64,000 nucleotides of DNA from Chromobacterium alkanivorans (GCF_016937655.1 NZ_JAFHKL010000008.1:186001-250000); one strand, 5' to 3'. Positions 1 through 10,117 are shown, counted from the first letter of the stretch. A program made the numbers and translations. Notes: generated by a model not told the origin, from the letters alone.

Positions 1-321
1 CTGTTCGGCGGCGACGAAGTGGGCAAGCCGGTGCGCGTGCTGTCCGGCGGCGAGAAGGGCCGCATGCTGTACGGCAAGCTGATCCTGCAAAAGCCCAATG
101 TGATGATCATGGACGAGCCGACCAACCATATGGACATGGAGTCGATCGAGTCCCTGAACATGGCCTTGGAAAAGTACAAGGGCACCCTGGTCTTCGTTTC
201 CCACGATCGTCAGTTCGTCAGCTCGCTGGCGACGCACGTGCTGGAATTGGACGGCAAGGGCGGTTACGACTACTACACCGGCAATTACGAAGACTATCTG
301 GCCAGCAAGGGCCTGGAATAA
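1..321 (+). CDS. ybiT: ABC-F family ATPase, YbiT-like, C-terminal part
   Basis: The gene enters from the left edge, so only the last 106 residues are seen. They hold the second ATP-binding cassette of an ABC-F protein: ABC signature LSGGE, Walker [13 protein letters not shown] and the H-switch in VSHDR. The tail [12 protein letters not shown] closely resembles the end of E. coli YbiT, which favours YbiT over EttA or Uup. ABC-F proteins are soluble, have no membrane domain and act on the ribosome to relieve or regulate stalled translation. No promoter or start can be seen here. Family assignment is firm; the paralogue is inferred from the C-terminal tail. Confidence 0.88.
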   Translation: MFGGDEVGKPVRVLSGGEKGRMLYGKLILQKPNVMIMDEPTNHMDMESIESLNMALEKYKGTLVFVSHDRQFVSSLATHVLELDGKGGYDYYTGNYEDYLASKGLE

Positions 322-375
322 GCAGGGGCTTGATCCGGGCGGTTACACGCGGTAACTGACCTGTAGAGCAGTTGC

Positions 376-404
376 TTTACCGGCGGGAGTGAGTGCGCTA
401 TATT
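376..404 (+). promoter_or_regulatory. candidate sigma70 promoter of the FabG/PhaB-like gene
   Basis: TTTACC and TATATT are separated by exactly 17 bases, which would place transcription start near 411 and leave a leader of about 165 bases. The -10 overlaps the inverted repeat at 402-428. This is a motif match only. Confidence 0.42.
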
Positions 405-428
405 GCAGTGCGTCTTGTGCGCTGCAAT
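402..428. promoter_or_regulatory. inverted repeat, candidate PhaR-type operator
   Basis: ATTGCAGTGC and GCGCTGCAAT form a 10-base inverted repeat with one mismatch and a 7-base spacer. The right part, CTTGTGCGCTGCAAT, matches the element upstream of the phasin gene at 60112-60127 (CTTGTGCGTTGCAAC) with only two differences. The repeat overlaps the predicted -10 and start site, as expected for a repressor site. PHA-responsive PhaR repressors bind TGC/GCA-rich repeats, so PhaR is the inferred binder. Confidence 0.45.
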
Positions 429-577
429 GGCTGCGGTGCACAAACTCCCGCTTTTCTTTTTTGTACAGAAAATAATCAATAAAAACAGGTGTTTGGCCAT
501 AGGTGGTCGATGGTGGAGTTGTGAGTCCGGCCTCCGGGCGGATTGCCTGTCATCTACAAAGTCAGTAAGGAAAATCC

Positions 578-1318
578 ATGCGCTTGAAAGGTAAAGTCTC
601 CATCATCACCGGCGCCGCCAGCGGCATCGGCAAGGCGACCGCCGAGAAATTCGTCAAAGAAGGCGCAGTCGTCGCCGTTTGCGACCTCAATCTGGACGCG
701 GTCAACGCGGTGGTCGAGGAGTTGCAGCAGGCCGGCGGCGAAGCCATAGGCTACAAGGTGGACGTCACCGATAAGGGCCAGATCGCCGACATGGTCGCCG
801 ATCTGAAAAACCGCCGCGGCCGCATCGACGTGTTGGTCAACAACGCCGGCATCGTCATGGACGCCCAACTGATGAAGATGACCGAAGATCAGTTCGACAA
901 GGTGATCGACATCAATCTGAAAGGCGTTTACAACTGTGCCCGCGCAGTGATCGACACCATGGTGGAGCAGGGCGGCGGCGTGATTTTGAACGCGTCCTCG
1001 GTGGTGGGCGTCTACGGCAACTTCGGCCAGACCAATTACGCGGCGTCCAAATTCGGCGTCATCGGCTTCGTCAAGACCTGGGCCAAGGAATTGGGCAAGA
1101 AGGGCATTCGCGCCAACGCGGTATGTCCGGGCTTCGTCGCCACCCCCATTCTGCAATCGATGCCGGAAAAAGTGATTCAGGCGATGGAGGACAAGGTGCC
1201 GATGCGTCGCATGGCCGACCCGACCGAGATCGCCAACGTCTACGCCTTCCTGGCGTCCGACGAGGCCAGCTACATCAACGGCGCGGCCATCGAAGTGACC
1301 GGCGGCCTGACGCTCTGA
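578..1318 (+). CDS. fabG: SDR-family 3-oxoacyl-ACP / acetoacetyl-CoA reductase
   Basis: This 246-residue short-chain dehydrogenase has the NAD(P)-binding TGAASGIG near residue 12, NNAG, the catalytic serine in NASSVVG and the YAASK catalytic Tyr/Lys pair, ending in a canonical GG-TL tail. Length and motifs fit FabG (fatty-acid 3-ketoacyl-ACP reduction) or PhaB (acetoacetyl-CoA reduction for polyhydroxyalkanoate); sequence alone does not separate them. An AAGGAAAA ribosome-binding site precedes the ATG. The upstream repeat shared with the phasin gene argues for a PHA link, hence PhaB. It stands alone, with a strong terminator downstream, and not in a fab operon. Confidence 0.85.
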   Translation: MRLKGKVSIITGAASGIGKATAEKFVKEGAVVAVCDLNLDAVNAVVEELQQAGGEAIGYKVDVTDKGQIADMVADLKNRRGRIDVLVNNAGIVMDAQLMKMTEDQFDKVIDINLKGVYNCARAVIDTMVEQGGGVILNASSVVGVYGNFGQTNYAASKFGVIGFVKTWAKELGKKGIRANAVCPGFVATPILQSMPEKVIQAMEDKVPMRRMADPTEIANVYAFLASDEASYINGAAIEVTGGLTL

Positions 1319-1336
1319 TCCGGCACCGGTGAACGC

Positions 1337-1364
1337 GAAAACGCCCCGATATCGGGGCGTTTTG
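1337..1364. terminator. bidirectional Rho-independent terminator
   Basis: CGCCCCGAT/ATCGGGGCG is a perfect palindrome flanked by AAAA on the left and TTTT on the right. It serves the reductase gene on plus and cysB on minus, which converge here. Confidence 0.9.
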
Positions 1365-1385
1365 CTTTGCCGGGCCGCAAAGGGC

Positions 1386-2330
1386 TCAATCCTCGCTGTC
1401 CGGGTCGCGCGCCAGCAGCGCCGCCTCGACTTCGCGCCGGTGCAGATGCGGCGCGAACAGCTCGATGAAGGTGTAGGCGAAGCCGCGCAGATAGGCGTCC
1501 TTGCGGATGCCTATCTTGGTGGTGGACGGCTCGAACAGGTGGCCGGCGTCCAGCAGCTGCAGATTGAGGTCGCGTTCCGGCTCGTAGGCCATGCTGGCGA
1601 TGATGCCTATGCCCAGCCCCAGGCCGACATAGGTCTTGATCACGTCGGTGTCTATCGCGGTCAGCACCACGTTGGGCGCCAGGCCCTGATCGGCGAAGGC
1701 CTTGTTGATCTTGGAGCGGCCGGCGAAGGCGAAGTCGTAGGTGACGATGGGATAGCGGGCGATGTCCGCCAGCGTCAGCGGACGCTCCAGCGTCGTCAGC
1801 TCGTGCCCTTCCGGCACCACGATGGAACGGTTCCATTCATAGCAGGGCAGCATCGCCAATTCCTTGTACAAGGCGATGCCTTCGGTGGCGATGGCGAGGT
1901 CGGCTTCGCCCGACACCACCATTTCGCAGATCTGGGTGGGGCTGCCCTGCTTGATCGACAGTCTCACCTTGGGGTAACGTCGAACGAACTCGGCGATGGC
2001 CGGCGGCAGCGCGTAGCGCGCCTGGGTGTGCGTGGTGGCGATGGTCAGCGCGCCTTCCGCCTCCTTGGAGAATTCGTCGCCCACCCGTTTCAGATTCTGC
2101 GCCTCGCGCAGGATGCGTTCGGAAATGCGCAGCACCTCCTTGCCCGGCTCGGACACCGACACCACCCGCTTGCCGTTGCGGATGAAAACCTGGATGCCCA
2201 GCTCGTCTTCCAGCAGCCGGATCTGCTTGGAAATGCCCGGCTGCGAGGTGTGCAGCTTTTCCGCGGCCTCCGAGACGTTCAGCCCTTGCTTGGCCACCTC
2301 GACCAAGTAACGCAGTTGTTGCAGCTTCAT
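1386..2330 (-). CDS. cysB: LysR-type regulator CysB
   Basis: This 314-residue LysR-family regulator begins MKLQQLRYLVEVAKQGLNVS, a CysB/Cbl-type winged helix. The effector domain carries the conserved TTHTQARY and GSPTQICEMV stretches that bind sulfate or N-acetylserine in CysB. Length is typical. It is divergent from cysH-cysI, its expected targets, with a 112-base intergenic region. CysB activates sulfate assimilation genes when reduced sulfur is short. Cysteine supply matters here because the dep pathway uses two cysteines per product molecule, but that link is only inferred. Confidence 0.95.
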   Translation of the reverse strand: MKLQQLRYLVEVAKQGLNVSEAAEKLHTSQPGISKQIRLLEDELGIQVFIRNGKRVVSVSEPGKEVLRISERILREAQNLKRVGDEFSKEAEGALTIATTHTQARYALPPAIAEFVRRYPKVRLSIKQGSPTQICEMVVSGEADLAIATEGIALYKELAMLPCYEWNRSIVVPEGHELTTLERPLTLADIARYPIVTYDFAFAGRSKINKAFADQGLAPNVVLTAIDTDVIKTYVGLGLGIGIIASMAYEPERDLNLQLLDAGHLFEPSTTKIGIRKDAYLRGFAYTFIELFAPHLHRREVEAALLARDPDSED

Positions 2331-2442
2331 GCGACGCCATCCTCTTTAAAACCTGTAGTAATTAAATACTAACACAATATTCTTTTCGGTTTATAAGCGG
2401 CTTGGGTAGGATTGTCGTGAAATTTCCTGCCTGGAGTCTTTG
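2331..2442. promoter_or_regulatory. cysB/cysH divergent control region
   Basis: An AT-rich stretch (about 2345-2396) stands out from the GC-rich neighbours and lies where a CysB-activated promoter for cysH and an autoregulated cysB promoter would be. No strong -35/-10 pair is visible, as is usual for activator-dependent promoters. A GGAG ribosome-binding site lies 6 bases before the cysH ATG. Confidence 0.4.
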
Positions 2443-3147
2443 ATGAGCCTGGAAGCAAAACTGGACGCCACCGTCGCCTGCCTCAGGACGATCGCGGCCG
2501 AGCATCCGGACGCCGTGCTGGCCAACAGCTACGGCGCCGAGGACATGGTGCTGACCGATCTGATCGCCCGCCTGGGCCTAGGCATCGCGGCCTTCAGCCT
2601 GGACACCGGCCGCCTGCCGGCGGAAACCTACGATCTGATGCAGCGGGTGGAAGAGCGCTATCCCAGCCACCCGGTCGCCGTGTATTTCCCGCAGGCCGTC
2701 GCGGTGGAGCAGTACGTCGGTCTCCACGGCATCAACGGCTTTTACCACAGCGTGGACGCGCGCAAGTCCTGTTGCCAGGTGCGCAAGCTGGAGCCGCTCA
2801 AGCGCGCGCTGGCCGGCCGCTCGGCCTGGATCACCGGGCTGCGGCGCGAACAGTCGCCGACGCGCCAGGATCTGCAGGTCAGCGAATACGACGCCGACAA
2901 CGGCCTGCAAAAGTTCAGCCCGCTGCTGGACTGGAGCGAGCGCGATGTCTGGGACTACCTGCGCGCGCACGAAGTGCCCTACAACGCCCTGCACGACCGC
3001 CATTACCCCTCCATCGGCTGCGCGCCCTGTACCCGGGCGATCTCGGTGGGCGAGGACGTCCGCGCCGGACGCTGGTGGTGGGAAAACCCCGATTCCAAGG
3101 AATGCGGCCTGCACGTCAAGGCCAGCCCGTTGAAACGTCCGGCATAG
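2443..3147 (+). CDS. cysH: assimilatory adenylyl-sulfate (APS) reductase
   Basis: A 234-residue PAPS/APS reductase. A paired cysteine KSCCQVRK (about residue 110) and a second pair GCAPC supply the [4Fe-4S] ligands of the APS-reducing type; the catalytic cysteine lies in KECGLH near the C-terminus. The iron-sulfur form reduces APS directly to sulfite with thioredoxin. A TTG three bases upstream is possible, but ATG at 2443 has GGAG at good spacing. It is followed by cysI after 19 bases, so the two are probably one operon under CysB. Confidence 0.95.
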   Translation: MSLEAKLDATVACLRTIAAEHPDAVLANSYGAEDMVLTDLIARLGLGIAAFSLDTGRLPAETYDLMQRVEERYPSHPVAVYFPQAVAVEQYVGLHGINGFYHSVDARKSCCQVRKLEPLKRALAGRSAWITGLRREQSPTRQDLQVSEYDADNGLQKFSPLLDWSERDVWDYLRAHEVPYNALHDRHYPSIGCAPCTRAISVGEDVRAGRWWWENPDSKECGLHVKASPLKRPA

Positions 3148-3166
3148 CGCCGTCTGAAAGAGCACC

Positions 3167-4825
3167 ATGTATCAATATGATGAAGTCGATCACCGCATCG
3201 TGCGCGAGCGCGTGGTTCAGTTCCGCGATCAGACCCGGCGCTATCTGGCCGGCGAACTGAGCGAGGACGAATTCCGCCCGTTGCGGCTGATGAACGGCCT
3301 GTACGTGCAGCGCCACGCGCCCATGCTGCGCGTCGCCATTCCCTACGGCCATCTGCGCAGCGGCCAGCTGCGCAAGCTGGCCGACATCGCCCGCCGCTAC
3401 GACAAGGGCTACGGCCATTTCACCACCCGCCAGAACATCCAGTTCAACTGGCCGGAACTGGCGCGGGTGCCCGACATCCTGGAAGAGCTGTCCACGGTGG
3501 AAATGCACGCGATCCAGACCTCAGGCAACTGCGTGCGCAACACCACCACCGACGCCTTCGCCGGCGTGGCCGGCGACGAACTGCTGGACCCGCGGCCCTG
3601 GTGCGAAATCATCCGCCAGTGGAGCACGCTGCACCCCGAATTCACCTTCCTGCCGCGCAAATTCAAGATCGCGGTGTCAGGTAGCGTGGAAGACCGCGCC
3701 GCCACCCGCGTACACGACATCGGCCTGCACGTGGTGCGCAACGAGGCCGGCGAAGTGGGCTTCCGCGTGATGGTGGGCGGCGGCCTGGGCCGCACCCCCA
3801 TCGTCGGCGACGTGGTCAAGGATTTTCTGCCCACTCCCCATCTGCTGACCTATCTGGACGCGGTGCTGCGGGTCTACAACCGTTTCGGCCGCCGCGACAA
3901 CAAGTACAAGGCGCGCATCAAGATCCTGGTCAAGGCGATGACGGTGGAGGGCTTCGCCGCCAAGGTCGAGGACGAATGGCTGCACATCAAGGGCGGCCCG
4001 GCCACCTTGCGCGACGAGGACGTCGCGCATTACGCCAGCTTCTTCACCGACCCGCCGTATCTGGCGCTGCCGGCCAACCCGCCCGAACTGGGGGCTCTGC
4101 TGGAAGAGGACAAGGGCTTCGCCCGCTGGGCGGAGCGCAACACCCGCGCCCACAAGCGGCCGGGCTATCGCTCGGTGGTGCTGTCGCTGAAGCGCGCCGG
4201 CGTGCCGCCCGGCGACATCAGCGCTGAGCAGATGGACGCGGCGGCGGATTTGGCCGACCGCTTCGGCTTCGGCGAACTGCGCGTCGCCCACGAACAGAAC
4301 CTGGTGCTGCCGGACGTGCCGGAGAAGGATTTGCACGCGCTGTGGCTGCTGGCGCGCGAGCACGGCTTCGCCACCCCCAATATCGGCCTGCTCACCGACA
4401 TCATCTGCTGTCCGGGCGGAGACTTCTGCTCGCTGGCCAACGCGCGCTCTATCCCGGTGGCGGAGGCGATTCAGCAAACCTTCGAGGACATGGACTATCT
4501 GTACGACCTCGGCGACATCGACTGCAACTTCTCCGGTTGCATGAACGCCTGCGGCCATCACCACATCGGCAACATCGGCATCCTCGGCGTCGACAAGAAC
4601 GGGGAGGAGTGGTACCAGATCACGCTGGGCGGCAGCCAGGGCAGCGCCACCAGCATAGGCAAGGTGATCGGGCCCTCGTTCGCCCAGGCCGACGTGCCCA
4701 AGGCCTTCACCACCATCATGAGCGTCTACCTGGAACAACGCGGTCCGGGCGAGCGCTTCATCGAAACCGTGCGCCGCATCGGCATCGAACCCTTCAAGGA
4801 GCGGGTATATGCCAAACATCATTAA
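3167..4825 (+). CDS. cysI: sulfite reductase hemoprotein (nitrite/sulfite reductase family)
   Basis: The 552-residue protein has the two-fold nitrite/sulfite reductase layout. The siroheme/[4Fe-4S] ligands are CPGGDFC (Cx5C) and GCMNAC (Cx3C) in the C-terminal half. It reduces sulfite to sulfide by six electrons in the cytoplasm. No flavoprotein cysJ is nearby, suggesting ferredoxin or another donor. The reading frame overlaps the next gene by 17 bases, which suggests translational coupling. Annotation as nitrite reductase would be the alternative, but position behind cysH and beside cysB makes sulfite the likely substrate. Confidence 0.93.
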   Translation: MYQYDEVDHRIVRERVVQFRDQTRRYLAGELSEDEFRPLRLMNGLYVQRHAPMLRVAIPYGHLRSGQLRKLADIARRYDKGYGHFTTRQNIQFNWPELARVPDILEELSTVEMHAIQTSGNCVRNTTTDAFAGVAGDELLDPRPWCEIIRQWSTLHPEFTFLPRKFKIAVSGSVEDRAATRVHDIGLHVVRNEAGEVGFRVMVGGGLGRTPIVGDVVKDFLPTPHLLTYLDAVLRVYNRFGRRDNKYKARIKILVKAMTVEGFAAKVEDEWLHIKGGPATLRDEDVAHYASFFTDPPYLALPANPPELGALLEEDKGFARWAERNTRAHKRPGYRSVVLSLKRAGVPPGDISAEQMDAAADLADRFGFGELRVAHEQNLVLPDVPEKDLHALWLLAREHGFATPNIGLLTDIICCPGGDFCSLANARSIPVAEAIQQTFEDMDYLYDLGDIDCNFSGCMNACGHHHIGNIGILGVDKNGEEWYQITLGGSQGSATSIGKVIGPSFAQADVPKAFTTIMSVYLEQRGPGERFIETVRRIGIEPFKERVYAKHH

Positions 4826-5321
4826 ACAGGGACAAGTCCGGCCGGACGATTGGAATCTGCTGCGCCAGGATGAAAACGGCCAGTTGCCGGAAACCGCGGC
4901 GGGCGGCAATGTGATCGTGCCGCTGTCCGATTGGCTGGAGCGGCGGGCGTTCTGGCGCAGCCATGCCGCGCGGGTGGGCGTCTGGCTGGGGCCGGACGAC
5001 GAGCCGGCGCGGCTACTGGCCGATTTGCCAGAGCTGGAGCTGATCGCCGTCGATTTTCCGGCCTTCACCGACGGCCGCGGCTACAGCCATGCCCGCCTGC
5101 TGCGTGAGCGCTATGGCTATCGTGGGGAACTGCGGGCGATCGGAGATGTCTGGCAAGACTTACTGCACTCCATGGCGCAAGTCGGTTTTGATGCATTTGC
5201 CATCAAGGACGGCAAGACGCTGGAATCTTCGCTGGATGGTTTCAATACTTTTAGCGAAAACTATCAGGCTACCGTGCTGAATCCGCTGCCACTGTTTCGT
5301 AGGCGCGTCACATCGCCGTAA
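4809..5321 (+). CDS. DUF934 family protein of the sulfite reductase operon
   Basis: 170 residues with no catalytic motif that I can name. The sequence fits the DUF934 family, small proteins found almost always next to cysI/cysH in proteobacteria and thought to assist sulfite reduction. Overlap with the end of cysI indicates coupled translation. The function is inferred from context only. Confidence 0.8.
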   Translation: MPNIIKQGQVRPDDWNLLRQDENGQLPETAAGGNVIVPLSDWLERRAFWRSHAARVGVWLGPDDEPARLLADLPELELIAVDFPAFTDGRGYSHARLLRERYGYRGELRAIGDVWQDLLHSMAQVGFDAFAIKDGKTLESSLDGFNTFSENYQATVLNPLPLFRRRVTSP

Positions 5322-5411
5322 TGTGTGGTTTATGCGAGACAAAGGCCGCAAAAAAACGCTTTTTTTGATGTTTTTTTGCAACGGATTGCTCGCAATCTGT
5401 GGCGCCCTAAG

Positions 5412-5440
5412 TTGACATGGGGTTGCAGCGTTTCTATAGT
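5412..5440 (+). promoter_or_regulatory. near-consensus sigma70 promoter of the OmpA-family gene
   Basis: TTGACA, 17 bases, TATAGT: the -35 is perfect and the -10 differs by one base. A-tracts at 5349-5379 lie upstream and may bend the DNA. The predicted start near 5447 gives a leader of about 110 bases. This fits a very highly expressed outer-membrane protein. Confidence 0.85.
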
Positions 5441-5559
5441 GCGGGTTAACTGCATAAACACAGTTTGCAGATCACCCTGTTGTTTGCAGTAAAATTGTTC
5501 GTGTGGTCTTTGCGTCAGCCCGCATTGCTACCCATTTTATAGATTAAAGAGGGAATAAC

Positions 5560-6234
5560 ATGACTAAACAGCTGAAACTGAGCGCCCTGGTTGCTGCTCT
5601 GTTGGTTTCCGCTAGCGCTTTTGCTGCTAAACCTGGCTATGCCGTTGACCAGTCCACCGAATCCGTGACTCGCAACAACTACGGCGAGTGCTGGAGAACC
5701 AACTTCTTCGACAAGGCCAAAGACGGCCTGGTTGAATGTGGCGACCGCGAAGCTACCAAGGTAGCTGAAGCTCCGAAGCCGGTGCTGGTTTCCGAAAAAG
5801 AAAAAGTCACCCTGTCCGCCAAAGTTCTGTTCGACTTCGACAAGGCCAAGCTGCGCGCTGACGCCAAGAACGAACTGGACCCGCTGGTTGAAAAGCTGAA
5901 AGCCAACGCTGGCAAAGGCTACCTGAAGTCCGTTGAAGTTGCTGGCTACACCGACTTCATGGGTTCCGCTGCTTACAACAACCGTCTGTCGCAAGAGCGC
6001 GCCGACGCAGTTAAAGGCTACTTCGTAGCCGCCGGCGTTCCGGCCGACAAAGTGACCTCCGTAGGTCGCGGCGCCGCCGAAGCCAAGATGACTGCCGAGT
6101 GCAAGGCCAAATTCCCGAAATACCAGAAGAAAGGTTCCAAGCAGAACCTGGCTATCAAGGAATGCATCGAGTCTGACCGTCGCGTAGAACTGACCATCGA
6201 CGCCGTTAAAGAGTCCCTGGTTGAGAAGAAGTAA
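5560..6234 (+). CDS. OmpA-family peptidoglycan-binding outer-membrane protein, RmpM-like
   Basis: 224 residues. Signal peptide: KQLK, then a hydrophobic stretch to AFA, with cleavage likely before AKPGYA. The mature N-terminus has ECWRTNFFDKA and a VECGD cysteine, like Neisseria class-4 protein RmpM; it has no beta-barrel. The C-terminal OmpA domain (about 85-215) has VLFDFDKAKLR, AGYTDFMG and the NNRLSQERA stretch, and binds peptidoglycan. It probably tethers porins or the outer membrane to the wall. Codon use is less GC-biased than its neighbours (frequent GCT, GTT), as in highly expressed genes. It has its own strong promoter and terminator. Confidence 0.92.
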   Translation: MTKQLKLSALVAALLVSASAFAAKPGYAVDQSTESVTRNNYGECWRTNFFDKAKDGLVECGDREATKVAEAPKPVLVSEKEKVTLSAKVLFDFDKAKLRADAKNELDPLVEKLKANAGKGYLKSVEVAGYTDFMGSAAYNNRLSQERADAVKGYFVAAGVPADKVTSVGRGAAEAKMTAECKAKFPKYQKKGSKQNLAIKECIESDRRVELTIDAVKESLVEKK

Positions 6235-6255
6235 TCTCGACTAGCCGCTCTGTTC

Positions 6256-6285
6256 AAAAAGCCCCGCAATCTTGCGGGGCTTTTT
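6256..6285. terminator. Rho-independent terminator after the OmpA-family gene
   Basis: AAAAAGCCCCGCAA, a three-base loop, then TTGCGGGGCTTTTT (allowing for loop overlap): a strong GC stem with a T-run. Confidence 0.92.
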
Positions 6286-6345
6286 GCATTGGGAGGCGGA
6301 CGGACGGCCTCGTTCGCCGTCGTCGACCCAATTGCGTCGCAAGTC

Positions 6346-6375
6346 TGGACGCTATCCGTGGCAGGCAGATACAAT
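6346..6375 (+). promoter_or_regulatory. candidate promoter of the ribF operon
   Basis: TACAAT at 6370-6375 with TGGACG 18 bases upstream. It lies 30 bases before ribF and after the terminator, so a promoter is needed about here. Confidence 0.42.
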
Positions 6376-6407
6376 CGAAGGTTTTCAGGACGCAATAAGA
6401 CCAGCAC

Positions 6408-7343
6408 ATGCAGGTATTTTTTGGAGATCCGCGGCGTTATCAGCTGCCAGCCTGCGCCTTGACCATCGGCAATTTCGACGGCGTGCACCTTGGCCATCAG
6501 AAAATGCTGCAGCGGCTGCGGCTGGAAGCCGACGCGCGCGGCTTGCCGACGGCCCTGTTGACCTTTGAGCCCCATCCGCGGGAGTTCTTCGCGCGCGACA
6601 ATCCGCCGGGCCGCTTGTCCACGCTGCGCGACAAACTGGCGTTCTTGCAGCGGCTGGGCCTGGTCGACTATGTGTTCGTCTATCGCTTCAACCGCGGCTT
6701 CGCCGGCATGTCGGCGCCGGATTTCATCGACAAGGTCCTGGTGCAGGGCCTGCAGACCAAGTATTTGCTGATCGGCGACGATTTCCAGTTCGGCGCCAAG
6801 CGGCAGGGCCATTTCGAGATGCTGAGTTCCTGTCCCCACTTCGTCACCGAGGCGATGCCGACGGTGCTGGCGATGGGCGAGCGGGCTTCCAGCACCTTGG
6901 TGCGCGAGCGGCTGGCTGCCGGCGACCTGAGCGGAGCGGAAAGTCTGCTGGGGCGTGAGTACCAGATCTCCGGCCGCGTGGTGCACGGCAAGAAGCTGGG
7001 CCGCACCATAGGCTTCCCCACGGCCAACATCCATTTGCCGCATTTGCGTCCGGCCTTGCAAGGCGTGTTCGTGGTGCAGGCGGAAACGGCCGACGGCGTG
7101 CTGGGCGGCGTGGCCAGCCTGGGTTTGAACCCGACGGTCAGCGATACTCCGGATTACAAGCTGGAAGTGCATCTGTTCGATTTCGCCGGCGATCTCTACG
7201 GCCAGCGGCTGACGGTGCGATTCCTGAAGAAACTGCGCGACGAGGCGCGGTATGATGATTTATCGGCGCTGATCGCTCAGATCGAAAAAGACGCGGCCAG
7301 CGCCAAGACCTATTTGACAAGTTTGCAGCGAGAGCAGGCATGA
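6408..7343 (+). CDS. ribF: bifunctional riboflavin kinase / FAD synthetase
   Basis: 311 residues. N-terminal FAD synthetase (nucleotidyltransferase) domain with [13 protein letters not shown] (residues about 19-31); C-terminal riboflavin kinase domain with [11 protein letters not shown] and GVASLG. It makes FMN and FAD from riboflavin and ATP in the cytoplasm. The start gives the usual short lead before the nucleotide-binding motif, although no clear Shine-Dalgarno is visible. The stop overlaps the ileS start as ATGA, so ribF-ileS-lspA-ispH is probably one operon, a common order in proteobacteria. Confidence 0.96.
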   Translation: MQVFFGDPRRYQLPACALTIGNFDGVHLGHQKMLQRLRLEADARGLPTALLTFEPHPREFFARDNPPGRLSTLRDKLAFLQRLGLVDYVFVYRFNRGFAGMSAPDFIDKVLVQGLQTKYLLIGDDFQFGAKRQGHFEMLSSCPHFVTEAMPTVLAMGERASSTLVRERLAAGDLSGAESLLGREYQISGRVVHGKKLGRTIGFPTANIHLPHLRPALQGVFVVQAETADGVLGGVASLGLNPTVSDTPDYKLEVHLFDFAGDLYGQRLTVRFLKKLRDEARYDDLSALIAQIEKDAASAKTYLTSLQREQA

Positions 7344-10117
7344 GCATCGATTATCGAAAAACCGTAAACCTGCTGGATACCCCCTTCGCCATGCGCGGGG
7401 ATCTGGCCAAACGCGAACCGGCCTGGGTCAAGCGCTGGCAGGAGGAGAAGCGCTACGACAAGCTGCGCAAGCTCTCCGCCGGCCGCCCCAAGTTCATCCT
7501 GCACGACGGCCCTCCGTACGCCAACAACGACATCCACCTGGGCCACGCGGTCAACAAGGTGCTGAAGGACATCATCGTCCGCTCCAAGACGCTGGCCGGC
7601 TTCGACGCCCCCTATGTGCCGGGCTGGGACTGTCACGGCCTGCCCATCGAGCTGATGGTGGAAAAGCTGCACGGCAAGGACATCCCCGCCGCCAAGTTCC
7701 GCGAGCTGTGCCGCGAATACGCCAAAGAGCAGGTGGCGCGCCAGAAGAAGGGCTTCATCCGCCTGGGCGTGCTGGGCGATTGGGACAATCCCTATCTGAC
7801 CATGGACTTCAAGACCGAGGCCGACATCGTGCGCACCCTCGGCAAGATCTTCGAGAACGGCTATCTGACCAAGGGCGAGAAGCCGGTGCACTGGTGCATC
7901 GAGTGCGGCTCCTCGCTGGCCGAGGCCGAGGTCGAGTATGAGGACAAGGTGTCGCCGGCGATCGACGTCGGTTTCAAAGTGCTGGACGCCGACAAGGCGG
8001 GCGCGGCCTTCGGCGCCGACGCCTCCGGCGCGATGGCGGTGATCTGGACCACCACGCCGTGGACCTTGCCGGCCAACCAGGCCGTCGCCGCCGGCGCCGA
8101 GCTGGTTTACCAATTGCTGGACACCCCCAAGGGCAAGCTGATCCTGGCCAAGGACCTGGCAGAGTCCGCGCTGAAGCGCTACGGCGTCGAAACCAGCCAG
8201 GTGCTGGGCGAGGCCAAGGGCCGGGCGCTGGAGCTCTTGCAGCTGCAACACCCGTTCTACGCGCGCCAAGTGCCGGTGATCCTGGGCGACCACGTGACCA
8301 CCGACGCCGGCACCGGCCTGGTGCACACCGCGCCGGCCCACGGCCTGGAAGACTTCCAGGCCGGCCTGCATTACAAGCTGCCGGTGGCCAACCCGGTGGC
8401 CGACAACGGCCGCTACAAGACCGGCACCGAGCTGTTCGCCGGCCTGCTGGTCTGGGACGCCAATCCGCGCATCATCGAAACGCTGGAAGAGCACGGCGCT
8501 CTGGTGCACAAGGCCAAGCTGGAGCACAGCTACCCGCATTGCTGGCGCCACAAGACGCCCATCATCTTCCGCGCCACGCCGCAGTGGTTCATCGGCATGG
8601 ACAAGGCCGGCCACGGCGGCGAGACCCTGCGCGCGATCAGCCAGCGCGCGGTGGACGCCACCGAGTTCTTCCCGGCCTGGGGCCGCGCGCGCCTGGACGC
8701 GATGATCAAGAACAGCCCCGACTGGTGCGTGTCGCGCCAGCGCAACTGGGGCGTGCCGATGACCTTCTTCATCCACAAGGAAAGCGGCGAGCTGCACCCG
8801 CGCTCGGCGCAATTGCTGGAAGAAGTGGCGCTGCGCATCGAGCAGCAAGGCATTGAAGCCTGGTTCAGCCTGGACGCCAAGGAGTTGCTGGGAGACGAGG
8901 CCGAGCACTACCGCAAGCTGTCCGACACCCTGGACGTGTGGTTCGATTCCGGCTCCACCCATTTCGCCGTGCTCAAGCAGCGCGCCGAGCTGGCCTGGCC
9001 GGCCGACCTGTATCTGGAAGGCTCGGACCAGCATCGCGGCTGGTTCCAGTCTTCGCTGAAAACCGGCTGCGCCACCATAGGCCGCGCGCCGTACAAGCAG
9101 TTGCTGACTCACGGCTTCACCGTGGACGACAAGGGCTACAAGATGTCCAAGTCGCGCGGCAACGGCATTGCGCCGGAAGAAATCTGCGGCAGCTTGGGCG
9201 CCGACATCCTGCGTCTGTGGGTGGCCAGCGCCGATTACTCCGGCGACATGTCGCTGTCTCAGGAAATCCTGAAGCGCACGACGGAAAGCTATCGCCGCCT
9301 GCGCAACACCATCCGCTTCCTGCTGTCCAATCTGTCGGATTTCGATCCGCTGGAACACGCCGTGCCGCTGGCCAATATGGTGGAGCTGGACCAGTACGCG
9401 CTGCTGCGCGCGCGCGAAGTGCAGGAGAAGGTGGCGGGCGAGCTGTACTCGCGCTACGCCTTCCACCACGTGGTGCAGGAAGTGGTCGGCTATTGCTCCG
9501 AGGATCTGGGCGCCTTCTATCTGGACGTGATCAAGGACCGCCTGTACACCACCAAGGCGGACAGCCACGCGCGCCGCAGCGCCCAGACCGCGCTCTACCA
9601 CATCACCCGCAGCCTGCTGCTGCTGGTGGCGCCCATCCTGTGCTTCACCGCCGACGAGGCGTGGAACGTGCTGGTGGACAGCGAGGAAGAGTCGACGCTG
9701 TATCACGTCTGGCACGAGTTCCCGGCCCAGGCGGCCGAGCGCGAAGCGGCCTTGTCCGCCAAGTGGCAGGCCATCCGCGAGCTGCGCGCCCAGGTCAACA
9801 AGCAGATCGAGGCGCTGCGCAGCGCCGATCAGCTGGGCTCCTCGCTGCAGGCCGAGATCGAAATCGAAGCCGACGCCGAGCTGTCGCAGTGGCTGAACGC
9901 CTTGGGCGATGAACTCAAGTTCGTGCTGATTGTCTCTAAAGCCAGCGTCAAGCAAGGCGAGCAAACCCGCGTCAGCGTGGCGTCGTCGACGCAGCAGAAG
10001 TGCGAGCGTTGCTGGCACTACCGCGCCGACGTCGGCAGCCACGCCGGCCACGGCGCGGTGTGCGGCCGTTGCGTGGACAATATCGACGGCAAGGGCGAGA
10101 CGCGCCGCTTCGCCTGA
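7340..10117 (+). CDS. ileS: isoleucyl-tRNA synthetase
   Basis: 925 residues, normal for bacterial IleRS. The class I HIGH box reads HLGH (in [11 protein letters not shown], residue about 65) and the KMSKS loop is intact (YKMSKSRGN, about residue 600). The editing domain [10 protein letters not shown] is present, and the C-terminal zinc motif CERCWH...CGRC is complete. It charges tRNA-Ile and edits Val. Overlapped with ribF by ATGA. Confidence 0.98.
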   Translation: MSIDYRKTVNLLDTPFAMRGDLAKREPAWVKRWQEEKRYDKLRKLSAGRPKFILHDGPPYANNDIHLGHAVNKVLKDIIVRSKTLAGFDAPYVPGWDCHGLPIELMVEKLHGKDIPAAKFRELCREYAKEQVARQKKGFIRLGVLGDWDNPYLTMDFKTEADIVRTLGKIFENGYLTKGEKPVHWCIECGSSLAEAEVEYEDKVSPAIDVGFKVLDADKAGAAFGADASGAMAVIWTTTPWTLPANQAVAAGAELVYQLLDTPKGKLILAKDLAESALKRYGVETSQVLGEAKGRALELLQLQHPFYARQVPVILGDHVTTDAGTGLVHTAPAHGLEDFQAGLHYKLPVANPVADNGRYKTGTELFAGLLVWDANPRIIETLEEHGALVHKAKLEHSYPHCWRHKTPIIFRATPQWFIGMDKAGHGGETLRAISQRAVDATEFFPAWGRARLDAMIKNSPDWCVSRQRNWGVPMTFFIHKESGELHPRSAQLLEEVALRIEQQGIEAWFSLDAKELLGDEAEHYRKLSDTLDVWFDSGSTHFAVLKQRAELAWPADLYLEGSDQHRGWFQSSLKTGCATIGRAPYKQLLTHGFTVDDKGYKMSKSRGNGIAPEEICGSLGADILRLWVASADYSGDMSLSQEILKRTTESYRRLRNTIRFLLSNLSDFDPLEHAVPLANMVELDQYALLRAREVQEKVAGELYSRYAFHHVVQEVVGYCSEDLGAFYLDVIKDRLYTTKADSHARRSAQTALYHITRSLLLLVAPILCFTADEAWNVLVDSEEESTLYHVWHEFPAQAAEREAALSAKWQAIRELRAQVNKQIEALRSADQLGSSLQAEIEIEADAELSQWLNALGDELKFVLIVSKASVKQGEQTRVSVASSTQQKCERCWHYRADVGSHAGHGAVCGRCVDNIDGKGETRRFA

